From Rhodoblastus sp963804045 (lineage in GTDB: Bacteria > Pseudomonadota > Alphaproteobacteria > Rhizobiales > Beijerinckiaceae): a stretch of DNA of 64,000 nt. Under the pieces are notes generated by a model. The model saw only the letters and a list, made by a program, of their open reading frames with translations, ran no database searches and had not been told where the DNA came from. This document shows, piece after piece, positions 43,111 to 52,121 of the stretch. Positions within the stretch are counted from its first letter, which is position 1. The number at the start of each line of letters is the position of its first letter. A program made the position numbers and the translations under genes. The stretch covers positions 145,103 to 209,102 of the forward strand of contig CAWDOR010000034.1 of assembly GCA_963804045.1 (NCBI GenBank). The letters run 5' to 3'.

Positions 43111-44562
43111 GTGCTGAGCAAGGCTTTCCGAGGGCTTTTTCCGATTTTGAAACCAGAACGACCGTCAAGCGATTCCGTCGCACTTTCAGCGCGCGCGCCG
43201 AAGAAACTGTTCATCAAATCCTTTGGCTGTCAGATGAACGTCTATGACGCCGCGCGCATGGCCGATGTCATGGCTCCCGAGGGCTATGAGGAAACCGCCG
43301 AAATGAACCAGGCGGATCTCATCGTCCTCAACACCTGCCACATTCGCGAAAGGGCCTCCGAAAAGGTGTTTTCGGAACTTGGCAAGGTGCGGCTGGTGAA
43401 GGAGGCGCGCGAGGCGGAAGGTCTGTTGACGCAGATCGCCGTGGCGGGCTGTGTGGCCCAGGCGGAGGGCGCCGAAATTCTCCGCAAGCAACGCGCGGTC
43501 GATCTGGTGGTAGGGCCGCAAAGCTATCATCGTCTCCCCGAAATGGTGCGGCAGGCGGAAAAAGGTCCGGTGATCGAGACGGATTTTCCGGTCGAGGATA
43601 AATTCGACTTTCTCACCCAGCCAAGCGGCCAGAAAATCCGTGAACGCGGTCTGTCGTCCTTCCTCACCGTCCAGGAAGGCTGCGACAAATTCTGTTCTTT
43701 CTGCGTGGTTCCCTATACGCGCGGCGCCGAAAACTCGCGGCCCGCGCATAAAATTATCGCCGAGGCCGAAGTCCTGGCCCGCGCCGGCGTGCGCGAGCTG
43801 AGTCTCTTGGGTCAAAACGTCAACGCCTATCACGGCGAGGGCGAGGATGGCGGCGATTGGTCATTGGCGCGGCTGCTGCGCAGGCTCGCGCAAATTGAGG
43901 GGATCGCCCGGCTGCGCTTCACCACCAGTCACCCCAATGACTTGGAGGAAGACCTGATCGAGGCGTTTGCCGAACTGCCGGCGTTGATGCCTTTCCTGCA
44001 TCTGCCGGTGCAATCGGGTTCCGACGCCATTCTCCAGGCGATGAATCGCCGCCACAAGGCTGAAGACTACATCCGGCTGGTCGAAAAAATTCGCGCGGCG
44101 CGACCGGATCTGGCCCTGTCATCCGATTTTATCGTTGGTTTTCCCGGTGAAACCGAGGCGGACTTTCAAGCGACGCTCGAACTTATTCGCGAAGTTGGCT
44201 TTGCCTCGACCTTCTTTTTCAAATATTCGCCGCGTCCGGGCACGCCCGGCGCCGAATTGGGCGATCAAATCGCCGAACCGGTCAAGGCGGAACGCCTGCA
44301 GCGGTTGCAGGACCTTGTCGAGACGCAGCGGCGGGATTTTAACGCGGCCATGGTCGGGCGCACGGTCGAGGTTCTGTTTGAAAAGCCAGGGCGCCATCGC
44401 GGTCAGATCGCTGGAAAATCGCCCTATCTTCAGCCTGTGCAGGTCGATGGGCCGCAGGGTCTGATTGGCCGTGTCGTTCCCGTCGAAATCATGCGCTGCG
44501 GTTCGAACTCCCTGTTTGGACGCTTGCCAGGCGACGCTGCCGATTTGGCGGAGGTTGGGTGA
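43111..44562 (+). CDS. miaB: tRNA-2-methylthio-N6-dimethylallyladenosine synthase MiaB
   Basis: Radical-SAM methylthiotransferase acting on i6A37 of tRNA. The N-terminal auxiliary cluster cysteines are in KSFGCQMN (Cys40 from the GTG), NTCHIRE (Cys76) and VAGCVAQ; the radical-SAM triad is CDKFCSFCVVPYTRG; the C-terminal TRAM domain follows after about residue 410. No ATG fits the N terminus: GTG 43111 is chosen, with an in-frame TTG at 43066 as alternative; the family core begins only at KKLFIKSFGC. phoH starts 2 bases after the stop. Confidence 0.95.
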   Translation: MLSKAFRGLFPILKPERPSSDSVALSARAPKKLFIKSFGCQMNVYDAARMADVMAPEGYEETAEMNQADLIVLNTCHIRERASEKVFSELGKVRLVKEAREAEGLLTQIAVAGCVAQAEGAEILRKQRAVDLVVGPQSYHRLPEMVRQAEKGPVIETDFPVEDKFDFLTQPSGQKIRERGLSSFLTVQEGCDKFCSFCVVPYTRGAENSRPAHKIIAEAEVLARAGVRELSLLGQNVNAYHGEGEDGGDWSLARLLRRLAQIEGIARLRFTTSHPNDLEEDLIEAFAELPALMPFLHLPVQSGSDAILQAMNRRHKAEDYIRLVEKIRAARPDLALSSDFIVGFPGETEADFQATLELIREVGFASTFFFKYSPRPGTPGAELGDQIAEPVKAERLQRLQDLVETQRRDFNAAMVGRTVEVLFEKPGRHRGQIAGKSPYLQPVQVDGPQGLIGRVVPVEIMRCGSNSLFGRLPGDAADLAEVG

Positions 44563-44563
44563 A

Positions 44564-45592
44564 ATGCCGCAAATCCAGCCCGTCGCCGAAACCGAACAAA
44601 CGGTCCTGCTTGATGACAATCGCACGGCGTCCATGGTTTTTGGCCATTACGACCAGAATCTGGCGCGCATCGAACGCCGTTTGAACGTCGCGCTCAACGC
44701 CAATGGCAATCATGTCGTCATCAAAGGCGCGGCGGAAGCCGCCGGGCACGCGAGGCGCGTGCTGCAAATTCTGTTCGAGCGCGCCAGGGCGGGCCAGCCC
44801 GCGACGCTCGGCGACGTCGATGGCGCCATCCAGGAATGCGCCATGCAGGGCAATCTTTTTCCCGGTGAGACGCAAGCGACGCGCTCCGGTTTCGAACAGG
44901 TTTCGACGCGAAAAAAAGGTCCGGTCCGCGCAAGAACGGCTTCGCAGGATTTTTATATTCGCGAGCTGAAGCGTCACGAACTGGTTTTTGCCGCCGGTCC
45001 GGCTGGCACCGGCAAAACCTGGCTGGCGGTCGGCCATGCGGTGTCGCTGCTCGAACAAGGCGTTGTGGAGCGGTTGATTCTATCGCGCCCCGCCGTCGAG
45101 GCGGGCGAAAGGCTGGGTTTTCTGCCCGGCGATATGCGCGAAAAGGTCGATCCCTATCTCCGGCCCATCTTCGATGCGTTGCAGGATTTCATGGATCCCC
45201 GCATGGTCGAACGCGGCATGCAGACCGGGATGATCGAAGTGGCGCCCCTGGCTTTCATGCGTGGACGCACTCTGAGCAACGCCTGCGTCCTGCTCGATGA
45301 GGCGCAAAACGCCACGACCATGCAAATGAAGATGTTTTTGACTCGCCTCGGCGAGGGGTCGCGCATGGTCGTCACCGGCGACCCGACCCAGACCGATTTG
45401 CCGCCCGGTCAGAAATCTGGATTGAGCGAAGCGCTCTCCTTGCTGGCTGGACTTGAAGGCGTCGGCCATGTGACTTTCACGGAGGCGGACGTCGTGCGCC
45501 ACGATTTGGTGCGTCGTATCGTCGCCGCCTATGAAGCGGCGCCGAGGCAGGCGGCGGGGCGTTCGAGCCGCGAAAAGGACGGGTCATTATGA
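44564..45592 (+). CDS. PhoH-family ATPase (YbeZ-like)
   Basis: A 342-residue P-loop ATPase of the PhoH/YbeZ group, functionally linked with the RNase YbeY. An N-terminal KH-like segment (NLARIERRLNVALNANGNHVVIKG) precedes Walker A GPAGTGKT at residues 145-152; downstream are ILSRPAVEAGERLGFLPGD, LLDEAQNATTMQMKMFLTR (Walker B) and VVTGDPTQTDLP. It is between miaB and ybeY in the classic miaB-phoH-ybeY-corC-lnt order and overlaps ybeY by 4 bp. Confidence 0.95.
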   Translation: MPQIQPVAETEQTVLLDDNRTASMVFGHYDQNLARIERRLNVALNANGNHVVIKGAAEAAGHARRVLQILFERARAGQPATLGDVDGAIQECAMQGNLFPGETQATRSGFEQVSTRKKGPVRARTASQDFYIRELKRHELVFAAGPAGTGKTWLAVGHAVSLLEQGVVERLILSRPAVEAGERLGFLPGDMREKVDPYLRPIFDALQDFMDPRMVERGMQTGMIEVAPLAFMRGRTLSNACVLLDEAQNATTMQMKMFLTRLGEGSRMVVTGDPTQTDLPPGQKSGLSEALSLLAGLEGVGHVTFTEADVVRHDLVRRIVAAYEAAPRQAAGRSSREKDGSL

Positions 45593-46077
45593 ACCTGTCG
45601 ATCGAAACGAGCATTGAATGCGAGAGTTGGCTGGAAATTGCCGACCTCGACGGGCTGATTGAGAAATATTTGGCCAACGCCTTGGAGACGACGGGCGATC
45701 GCTTGCGTGACGGCGCGGAAGTGAGCCTGCTGTTTTGCGATGACGCCCGGATTCGCGTGCTCAATCGGGAGTTTCGCGGCTTCGACAAGGCGACCAATGT
45801 GCTTTCATTTCCTGGTCCAGAGCCTTTGCAGGAGGCGCATGCGCTCGGCGACATCGCCATCGCCTATGAAACTGTGGCGCGCGAGGCGCGGGAACAGGGC
45901 AAGACGCTGCAACAGCACCTTTGTCACATGATTGTTCACGGCTTTCTCCATCTTTTGGGCTACGATCACGAAGACGATGACGAGGCTGAGACGATGGAGG
46001 CGATGGAAGTCCAAATTCTGGGCCGCCTCGGCATAGACGATCCTTACAAAGAATTGACCAAGGAAGAAGGCCGATAA
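45589..46077 (+). CDS. ybeY: Endoribonuclease YbeY
   Basis: Metal-dependent RNase for 16S rRNA 3' end maturation and ribosome quality control. The 162-residue product shows LNREFRGFDKATNVLSFP, GDIAIAYE and the zinc-binding motif HMIVHGFLHLLGYDHEDD with three histidines. ATG 45589 overlaps the phoH stop (ATGA). corC starts immediately after its stop. Confidence 0.96.
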   Translation: MNLSIETSIECESWLEIADLDGLIEKYLANALETTGDRLRDGAEVSLLFCDDARIRVLNREFRGFDKATNVLSFPGPEPLQEAHALGDIAIAYETVAREAREQGKTLQQHLCHMIVHGFLHLLGYDHEDDDEAETMEAMEVQILGRLGIDDPYKELTKEEGR

Positions 46078-47100
46078 ATGGGTGCGCCGGAACGCGACAG
46101 CGACGAAACCCCCAGTGTTGAACGAAGTTCGAGCCGGGGCGCCGGCTCGATCGTTGAAAAACTTCGGGCTTTATTTGGACTGAGCGGCGCCTCGATCCGT
46201 GACGATATTGAGGACGCCCTCGACGACGAAGCCATTTCCGAGGATTTCAGCCCCTATGAACGGGACATGCTGAAAAATGTTCTAGCCTTGCATGATCTGA
46301 AGGTCAGCGATGTCATGGTGCCGCGCGCCGATATTGTTGCCACTTCGATTGACGCCTCGCTGGCCGAAGTCTTGACGACCTTCCGTACGGCCGGTCACTC
46401 GCGCCTGCCGGTGCAGGGTGAAACGCTGGACGACCCGCGCGGCATGGTTCATATCCGCGACTTCGTCGATTTCGTCGCGGGTTCTGCGGAAAACGCTGTG
46501 GCGACGCGGCGCGCCAAGGCTGGCGTCGAGCCGCCCGCCACCGACGGCGTGAATTTGCGTTATATGCCGATCGACCTTTCCTGCCCGCTTGAAGCGACAG
46601 GCATATTGCGTCCGGTGCTCTATGCGCCTCCCTCCATGCCGGCGTTGGATCTCTTGGTAAAAATGCAGGCGACCCGTACGCATATGGCTCTCGTCATTGA
46701 CGAATATGGCGGCACCGACGGATTGGTCTCCATTGAGGATATCGTCGAAATGATCGTTGGCGACATTGAGGACGAACATGATCTCGATGAAAATCCTAAA
46801 ATTGAGACGGTTTCGCCCGGTGTTTTCGTCGCCGACGCGCGCGCCGGCCTCGAGGAAGCCGCAGAAACCACCGGTCTTGATTTCGCACGTTATGGCGAAC
46901 AGGAAGAAGTAGACACGTTGGGCGGGCTCGCCACCGCCTTCGCCGGTCGTGTGCCGATCCGTGGCGAGGTTGTGGTCAGTCCGGAAAAAGATTTTGAATT
47001 CGATATTCTGGACGCCGATCCCCGCCGCCTGAAAAAATTGAAAATTCGCGCCATAAGCGTGAGCAAAAATGCGGAATCCGCTCAAGATCAAGCGTCCTGA
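46078..47100 (+). CDS. CorC/HlyC-type CBS-domain protein
   Basis: A 340-residue soluble protein with two CBS domains (VMVPRADIVATSIDASLAEV and HMALVIDEYGGTDGLVSIED) and a C-terminal CorC_HlyC transporter-associated domain (LGGLATAFAGRVPIRGEVV). It lacks the DUF21 membrane domain of CNNM-type transporters. The name reflects a proposed role in Mg2+/Co2+ efflux; in this operon position it likely relates to envelope or ion homeostasis. Start ATG abuts the ybeY stop. Confidence 0.92.
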   Translation: MGAPERDSDETPSVERSSSRGAGSIVEKLRALFGLSGASIRDDIEDALDDEAISEDFSPYERDMLKNVLALHDLKVSDVMVPRADIVATSIDASLAEVLTTFRTAGHSRLPVQGETLDDPRGMVHIRDFVDFVAGSAENAVATRRAKAGVEPPATDGVNLRYMPIDLSCPLEATGILRPVLYAPPSMPALDLLVKMQATRTHMALVIDEYGGTDGLVSIEDIVEMIVGDIEDEHDLDENPKIETVSPGVFVADARAGLEEAAETTGLDFARYGEQEEVDTLGGLATAFAGRVPIRGEVVVSPEKDFEFDILDADPRRLKKLKIRAISVSKNAESAQDQAS

Positions 47101-47179
47101 CTAATGTTCTGATCCGGAGTTTTTTCTATTAGAGTGACGCGTCAGGTGATTCGGTTTCCTCGCTTTTCCACGGCGCGCA

Positions 47180-48748
47180 ATGCTGGTTTTTTCGCAAAAA
47201 GTGGTGCTGGCCGACGGCTGGACCCGCAGGTCGATCGCTTTTTTGGCCGGCGCCGCCGGGGTTTTCGCGCTCGCTCCGTTCAATTTTTTCCCGGCTTTCG
47301 CCATACCCATGATTGTTTCGGTCTGGCTGCTGGACGGATCGGGCGGCGACACACTATGGACCAGCTTGCGCAGGGCCGCCGCCGCCGGCTGGTGGCTGGG
47401 TTTCGGCTATTTCGTCGCCGGACTCTGGTGGCTTGGCGTGGCTTTTTTTGCCGACGCCGACCGATTCATCTGGGCTTTGCCACTCGGCGTGATCGGGTTG
47501 CCGGCTTTTCTTGCGCTGTTCACGGCCCTGGGATTTGTCCTGGCGAACCTGCTCTGGTCGGCAGGGGCGGCGCGGATTTTCGCGCTTTCAGCTGGGCTTG
47601 CTCTGTCTGAATGGCTTCGCGGCCATGTCCTGACGGGTTTTCCGTGGAATGATTTCGGCATGGCGCTCGGCGGCAATCTGGTTCTTGCCCAGTTTGCTTC
47701 AATCGGCGGGCTTTACAGCCTGACCGTGCTGTCCGTGGCCTTGTTTGCCGCGCCAGCGCTGCTCGGCGGCGCCGATCCGCGCTGGAAGCCGGTTGTGATC
47801 GCGCTGGTCGTTTTGGCCGGCCTCGGCGGTTTTGGCGCCTTGCGGTTACAGGCCGGGGTTGATGAGGTCAAAGGCGTCAAATTGCGCCTGATTCAGCCCA
47901 ATATCGCCAATGATGACTTTCGGTTCGATCAAAAGGCCCAACTGCTGGACCGCTACTTGAAATTATCGGATCGCTCGACCTCGCCGCAGACCACGGGCAT
48001 TGCCGATGTCACCCATATTTTTTGGCCGGAGTCGGCCTTTCCCTTTATTCTGGCGCGTGATCCATCGGCGCTGTCGACGATCGGCGCGCGGATGCAAAAC
48101 ACCGTGTTGTTCACCGGAGCCGCGCGGGCGGAAGGCGAAGGCCGCAAGGCGCGCTATTTTAATTCCCTCGCCGTCGTTCAACATGGCGAGATCAAGGAAT
48201 ATTTCGACAAAATGCATTTGACGCCCTTTGGCGAATATATGCCTTACGCGGAAATCTTGTCACGGCTTGGCATTACCCAGTTCGTTTCAATTCCGGGAGG
48301 TTTCGAGCCCGGTGAAATTTCGCATTTGTTAATGGCTCCAGGTCTTCCCGCCGTATTTCCTCTCATTTGCTATGAATTGATTTTTCCCGATGAACTCGCG
48401 AGCCGTATGGCCGGGCAAAATGCTCGGCCTGGCTTGATGTTGAACGTGACCAATGACGGCTGGTTCGGCTTGACGACTGGGCCATACCAGCATTTGGCTC
48501 AGGCCCGACTTAGGGCGATCGAACAGGGACTACCCATGATTTGCGTCGCCAATACCGGTATTTCCGCGATCGTCGATCCATTTGGTCGGATTGTCTCATC
48601 GACGCCGCTGGGCGCCGAAGCTGTTCTGGATGGCGGACTGCCGAAGGCGCTGACCGGAACGTTCTTCGCAAAACATCCCTTGCTCATCCCGACGCTAATG
48701 TGGTTGATCGCAATCTTCGTCGCCATCATTCGCAAACGTAACATTTGA
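47180..48748 (+). CDS. lnt: Apolipoprotein N-acyltransferase
   Basis: Inner-membrane enzyme adding the third acyl chain to lipoproteins. The 522-residue product has about six N-terminal membrane helices, then a nitrilase-like periplasmic domain with the catalytic Glu in FWPESAFPF, Lys in KMHLTPFGEYMPY and Cys in FPLICYELIFPDE, plus the NVTNDGWFGLTTGPYQH loop, and a last membrane helix. The N terminus FALAPFNFFPAF is family-typical. Needed for lipoproteins such as LptE. Confidence 0.95.
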   Translation: MLVFSQKVVLADGWTRRSIAFLAGAAGVFALAPFNFFPAFAIPMIVSVWLLDGSGGDTLWTSLRRAAAAGWWLGFGYFVAGLWWLGVAFFADADRFIWALPLGVIGLPAFLALFTALGFVLANLLWSAGAARIFALSAGLALSEWLRGHVLTGFPWNDFGMALGGNLVLAQFASIGGLYSLTVLSVALFAAPALLGGADPRWKPVVIALVVLAGLGGFGALRLQAGVDEVKGVKLRLIQPNIANDDFRFDQKAQLLDRYLKLSDRSTSPQTTGIADVTHIFWPESAFPFILARDPSALSTIGARMQNTVLFTGAARAEGEGRKARYFNSLAVVQHGEIKEYFDKMHLTPFGEYMPYAEILSRLGITQFVSIPGGFEPGEISHLLMAPGLPAVFPLICYELIFPDELASRMAGQNARPGLMLNVTNDGWFGLTTGPYQHLAQARLRAIEQGLPMICVANTGISAIVDPFGRIVSSTPLGAEAVLDGGLPKALTGTFFAKHPLLIPTLMWLIAIFVAIIRKRNI

Positions 48749-48774
48749 CTTTAGGTCAAGTATTGTCGCAAATA
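48745..48774 (+). promoter_or_regulatory. Possible promoter with inverted repeat before the HTH gene
   Basis: TTGACT (48745-48750) and CAAATA (48769-48774) are separated by 18 bp; the -35 part overlaps the inverted repeat TTGAC-TTTAG-GTCAA (48745-48759). It overlaps the lnt stop codon and lies 28 bp before the HTH start. The -10 is weak; self-regulation by the HTH protein is a guess. Confidence 0.3.
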
Positions 48775-48801
48775 GGCTCAAACCTTCAGACGGAAAAAGC
48801 C

Positions 48802-49260
48802 GTGACTAAAGTTCCGAATCCAATCGACCGGCATGTTGGCGCCCGTGTTCGCATGCGCCGGATGATGATCGGCATGAGCCAGGAAAAACTGGGCGAGGCC
48901 CTCGGGCTGACGTTTCAGCAGGTGCAGAAATATGAAAAAGGCACCAACCGGGTCAGCGCCAGCCGTCTGCAACAAATCGCGGAGACGCTGAACATTCCAC
49001 TCGCCTATTTCTTCAAGGGCGCTCCAGTTTCCGACAGCGCGGCGGCCAGCGGCGGTTTCGCCGAAAATGGGCCCGAAGAAGGTTACGCCAGCGATTTCGT
49101 TATGACGGCTGAGGGCCTGAGTCTCAACCGCGCTTTTGCGAGAATTACCGATCCCAAGGTTCGCAAAAAGATTGTCGATCTGATCGTCACATTGGCCGAA
49201 GGCGAATTCGAGCTGACAGCGGCGTTCGTTATAACGAACATATTGGCGACATTGGCTTGA
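48802..49260 (+). CDS. XRE-family helix-turn-helix regulator
   Basis: A 152-residue transcription factor with an N-terminal Cro/C1-type HTH (GARVRMRRMMIGMSQEKLGEALGLTFQQVQKYE split over helices 1-4, with recognition helix TFQQVQKYEKGTNRVSASRL beginning near residue 36). The rest is a helical dimerisation tail. This regulator type is conserved just upstream of metK in Hyphomicrobiales. Start: GTG 48802 with GGAA upstream; MSQEKLG-type proteins begin close to this point. The last 15 residues (FELTAAFVITNILATLA) are hydrophobic and unusual for the group. Confidence 0.88.
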   Translation: MTKVPNPIDRHVGARVRMRRMMIGMSQEKLGEALGLTFQQVQKYEKGTNRVSASRLQQIAETLNIPLAYFFKGAPVSDSAAASGGFAENGPEEGYASDFVMTAEGLSLNRAFARITDPKVRKKIVDLIVTLAEGEFELTAAFVITNILATLA

Positions 49261-49407
49261 CGAAACGAACGCGCAAACGCTAAAAAGCTGCCGTCCGCCG
49301 CCGCATATCCCCGAACATCGTCACCCCCGCGGATTTCCTGTTCCATAGGGAATATTGCGGTAATTCGCGTCGGTCGAAGGCGAAACGAGCGGTTAAAGGA
49401 GACGATT
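49261..49407 (+). other. metK leader, no recognised riboswitch
   Basis: The 147-bp gap holds a weak hairpin (TTCGC at 49364-49368 with GCGAA at 49380-49384) and an AAAGGAG RBS 7 nt before the metK GTG. I could not match SAM-II, SAM/SAH or other S-adenosylmethionine riboswitch cores by eye, so regulation may be through the upstream XRE protein. Confidence 0.4.
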
Positions 49408-50604
49408 GTGGCGCGCAGCAATTATTTGTTCACGAGCGAATCGGTTTCGGAAGGTCATCCGGACAAGGTCGCCGATCGTATTTCAGATGAAATCGTCGAT
49501 TTGTTCTATCGCGAGGGCGCCAAGGCGGGCCTCGATCCCCTGCAGATCCGCGTCGCAGCGGAAACACTGGTGACAACCAATCGCGTCGTCATCGCCGGCG
49601 AAGTGCGCGGCCCGGAAATCTCCCACGCCCAGATCGAAGAAGTCGCCCGCAAGGCGATCAAGGACATTGGATACGAACAGACGGGTTTCCATTGGGAAAA
49701 CGCCGAGATCGAAATTCTTCTGCATGCGCAATCGGCCGATATCGCGCAGGGCGTCGACGCCGCCGGCAACAAGGATGAAGGCGCCGGCGACCAGGGCATC
49801 ATGTTCGGCTACGCGACCAATGAAACTGCCGACCTCATGCCGGCCCCCCTGCATTACGCGCATAAGATTCTCGAAAATCTCGCCCGCGCCCGGAAATCCG
49901 GAGACGGCGCCGCGATCAAGCTCGGCCCCGACGCCAAGAGCCAGGTCACGGTCAAATATGTCGGCGGCAAGCCGGTCGGAGTCACCCAGATCGTGCTGTC
50001 CACCCAGCATGTCGATGAGGATCTGACGTCCGAGGATGTTCGCCGCATTGTCGAACCTTATATTGTCGCGACCTTGCCCAAGGGCTGGATCGGTGAAGAC
50101 ACGGTTTGGCACGTCAATCCGACCGGAAAATTCGTCATTGGCGGCCCGGACGGCGACACTGGTCTGACTGGACGCAAGATCATTGTCGACACCTACGGCG
50201 GCGCGGCGCCTCACGGCGGCGGCGCTTTTTCTGGCAAGGATCCGACCAAGGTGGACCGTTCCGCCGCTTATGCCGCGCGCTATCTGGCGAAAAACGTCGT
50301 GGCCGCTGGCCTTGCCGACCGCGTCACGATCCAGCTTTCCTACGCGATCGGCGTCGCCGAACCGCTGTCGATCTATGTCGATGGCCATGGCACCGCCAAG
50401 GTTGACGAAGCCGCGTTGGAAGAAATCCTGTTCAAGATCGTGCGTCTGTCGCCGCGCGGCATTCGGGATCATCTCAAGCTCAACCAGCCGATCTACGCCC
50501 GCACGTCCGCCTATGGCCATTTCGGCCGGCAGCCCGACGCCGAAGGCGGGTTTAGCTGGGAAAAGACCGACCTGGCGGACAAGCTCAAGGCGCATTTCGC
50601 CTGA
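49408..50604 (+). CDS. metK: S-adenosylmethionine synthetase
   Basis: Makes SAM from methionine and ATP. The 398-residue product shows SVSEGHPDKVADRISDE, the GAGDQGIMFGYATNET signature, the P-loop-like GGGAFSGKDPTKVDRS and ISYAIGVAEP-like QLSYAIGVAEP. GTG 49408 with AAAGGAG upstream begins VARSNYLFTSESVSEGHP. Product serves the methyltransferases in the window (TrmB, UbiE) and the radical-SAM MiaB. trmB follows after 13 bp. Confidence 0.97.
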   Translation: MARSNYLFTSESVSEGHPDKVADRISDEIVDLFYREGAKAGLDPLQIRVAAETLVTTNRVVIAGEVRGPEISHAQIEEVARKAIKDIGYEQTGFHWENAEIEILLHAQSADIAQGVDAAGNKDEGAGDQGIMFGYATNETADLMPAPLHYAHKILENLARARKSGDGAAIKLGPDAKSQVTVKYVGGKPVGVTQIVLSTQHVDEDLTSEDVRRIVEPYIVATLPKGWIGEDTVWHVNPTGKFVIGGPDGDTGLTGRKIIVDTYGGAAPHGGGAFSGKDPTKVDRSAAYAARYLAKNVVAAGLADRVTIQLSYAIGVAEPLSIYVDGHGTAKVDEAALEEILFKIVRLSPRGIRDHLKLNQPIYARTSAYGHFGRQPDAEGGFSWEKTDLADKLKAHFA

Positions 50605-50617
50605 ATTGACGATCCCG

Positions 50618-51328
50618 ATGAGCGAACCCATTTCCCATGACGGGCGCCGCGCACGGCGCGACGCCGCCTTTTTCGGGCGGCGCAAGGGCAAGACCTTGCG
50701 CGCCTATCAGGCGGGGTTGATGGAAACGCTGCTGCCGAGGCTTCAGGTCAATCTTGCCGCAGATCTCGCAAATCCCGGGGCGCTGTTTGCCGGCGCCCCC
50801 TCCGATCTGCGGCTCGAAATTGGCTTTGGCGGCGGCGAGCATCTGGCTTTCGACGCCGGAAGCAATCCAAACCGCGGCTATTTCGGTTGCGAGCCCTTTG
50901 TGAACGGGGTCGCCAAGCTCATGGCGGAAATCGAGGCGCGCGGTCTCGAAAACATCCGGGTCCATCCCGGCGACGCGGGAGAACTGATCGACGCCTTGCC
51001 CGAGGCGAGCCTGTCGGGCGTCAGCATTCTCTATCCAGATCCCTGGCCAAAGCGCCGGCATCGCGAGCGGCGCTTCGTCTCCGATCAAATGCTGAAGCGC
51101 CTGGCGCGAGTCATGCGCTCTGGCGCGGAATTGCGTTTTGCTTCCGATATTGACGACTATGTCGGCTGGACGCTCGCGCGGATTCTGCGTTCGTCCGATT
51201 TCTCCTGGCCGGCGCAATGCGAGGCCGATTGGCTGAGGCCTTACGACAATTGGCCGGGAACCCGCTATGAAGCCAAGGCTTTGCGCGAAGGTCGCCGCCC
51301 GGTTTATCTGACTTTCATTCGTCGTTGA
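50618..51328 (+). CDS. trmB: tRNA (guanine-N7-)-methyltransferase
   Basis: Methylates G46 of tRNA. The 236-residue Rossmann-fold protein has the SAM motif LEIGFGGGEHL, GCEPFVNGVAKL, and the TrmB signature ILYPDPWPKRRHRERRF, ending in TRYEAKALREGRRPVYLTF. ATG 50618 is in frame and 13 bp after metK. Its 3' end overlaps the convergent YgjP-like gene by 14 bp. Confidence 0.96.
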   Translation: MSEPISHDGRRARRDAAFFGRRKGKTLRAYQAGLMETLLPRLQVNLAADLANPGALFAGAPSDLRLEIGFGGGEHLAFDAGSNPNRGYFGCEPFVNGVAKLMAEIEARGLENIRVHPGDAGELIDALPEASLSGVSILYPDPWPKRRHRERRFVSDQMLKRLARVMRSGAELRFASDIDDYVGWTLARILRSSDFSWPAQCEADWLRPYDNWPGTRYEAKALREGRRPVYLTFIRR

Positions 51329-52094
51329 CGCCGCGAGTCTTGCGGCCATAGCGATGCAATTGCGCGCCATAGAGCTTGAGCCAGGCCTCGGCCTTGGCGG
51401 TCGCCGGGCAGAGTTTTCTGGTCAAAGCCCAGAAATGCTCGGAATGATTGTGATGGCGGAGATGCGCCATTTCATGGGCGACCAGATAATCCAGCACGAA
51501 GGGCGGCGCGAGAATCAGCCGCCAGGAAAAATTCAGAGCGCCTTTGGCGGAGCAAGAGCCCCAGCGGCTCGACGTGTCCTTGAGCGTGATGGATACGGGC
51601 GCGCGACCAACCGCGCCGATATGGGCGCGGGCCGATTTTTCGATTTCGCGCCGCGCCTCGCGGCGGAGGAAGTCGACGATCCTTCGTTCGAAATGGGCCG
51701 TGTCGCCGGAAACGCAAATGGCAGGTGGGTTCGACGCATCGTCGAGCCAGGCCGGTCCCGAACGACCGGCGACGGGTTTGGCGACATGGAGCAGCCTATG
51801 GCCGGCTCCGCGAAACGGAATTTCTGCGCCGGGGACGAAAGGCAGCCGGTCCGGCAGGCGCGCCAGCTTCTGGGCGATCCATTCGGCGTGACGCTGGACG
51901 AAATCCTCCGCCTGACGCATGGCCGAACGCGCGGGCATGGTCAGCACGACATCCTGGGCCGCGGCGCGAACCCGCAATGTAAAGCGCCGCGCAGAAGTCA
52001 ATCTCTTGATCGCGACGCGAAATTGCTGTCCCTGATGGGACACCATCAGTTCATCGGGCGGTTTGGGTCGCAGTCGCAGATTGAAATTCAGCAT
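51315..52094 (-). CDS. YgjP-like (DUF45) metal-dependent hydrolase
   Basis: A 259-residue protein of the UTP-pyrophosphatase/WLM-like zincin group. The C-terminal half carries DTSSRWGSCSAKGALNFSW, then the zinc motif VAHEMAHLRHHNHSEHFW (HExxH plus third His) and ends with KAEAWLKLYGAQLHRYG. The N-terminal half has the YgjP beta domain (KRLTSARRFTLRVRA). Exact reaction is unknown. ATG 52094 is clear. It overlaps trmB tail to tail. Confidence 0.9.
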   Translation of the reverse strand: MLNFNLRLRPKPPDELMVSHQGQQFRVAIKRLTSARRFTLRVRAAAQDVVLTMPARSAMRQAEDFVQRHAEWIAQKLARLPDRLPFVPGAEIPFRGAGHRLLHVAKPVAGRSGPAWLDDASNPPAICVSGDTAHFERRIVDFLRREARREIEKSARAHIGAVGRAPVSITLKDTSSRWGSCSAKGALNFSWRLILAPPFVLDYLVAHEMAHLRHHNHSEHFWALTRKLCPATAKAEAWLKLYGAQLHRYGRKTRGVNDE

Positions 52095-52121
52095 ATCCGT
52101 CCAGAATCACCCTCGAGCCGT

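Noticed and set aside
49261..49407. SAM-sensing riboswitch before metK
   Set aside because: I could not place the conserved core or pseudoknot of SAM-II or SAM/SAH motifs; only a weak 5-bp hairpin is present.
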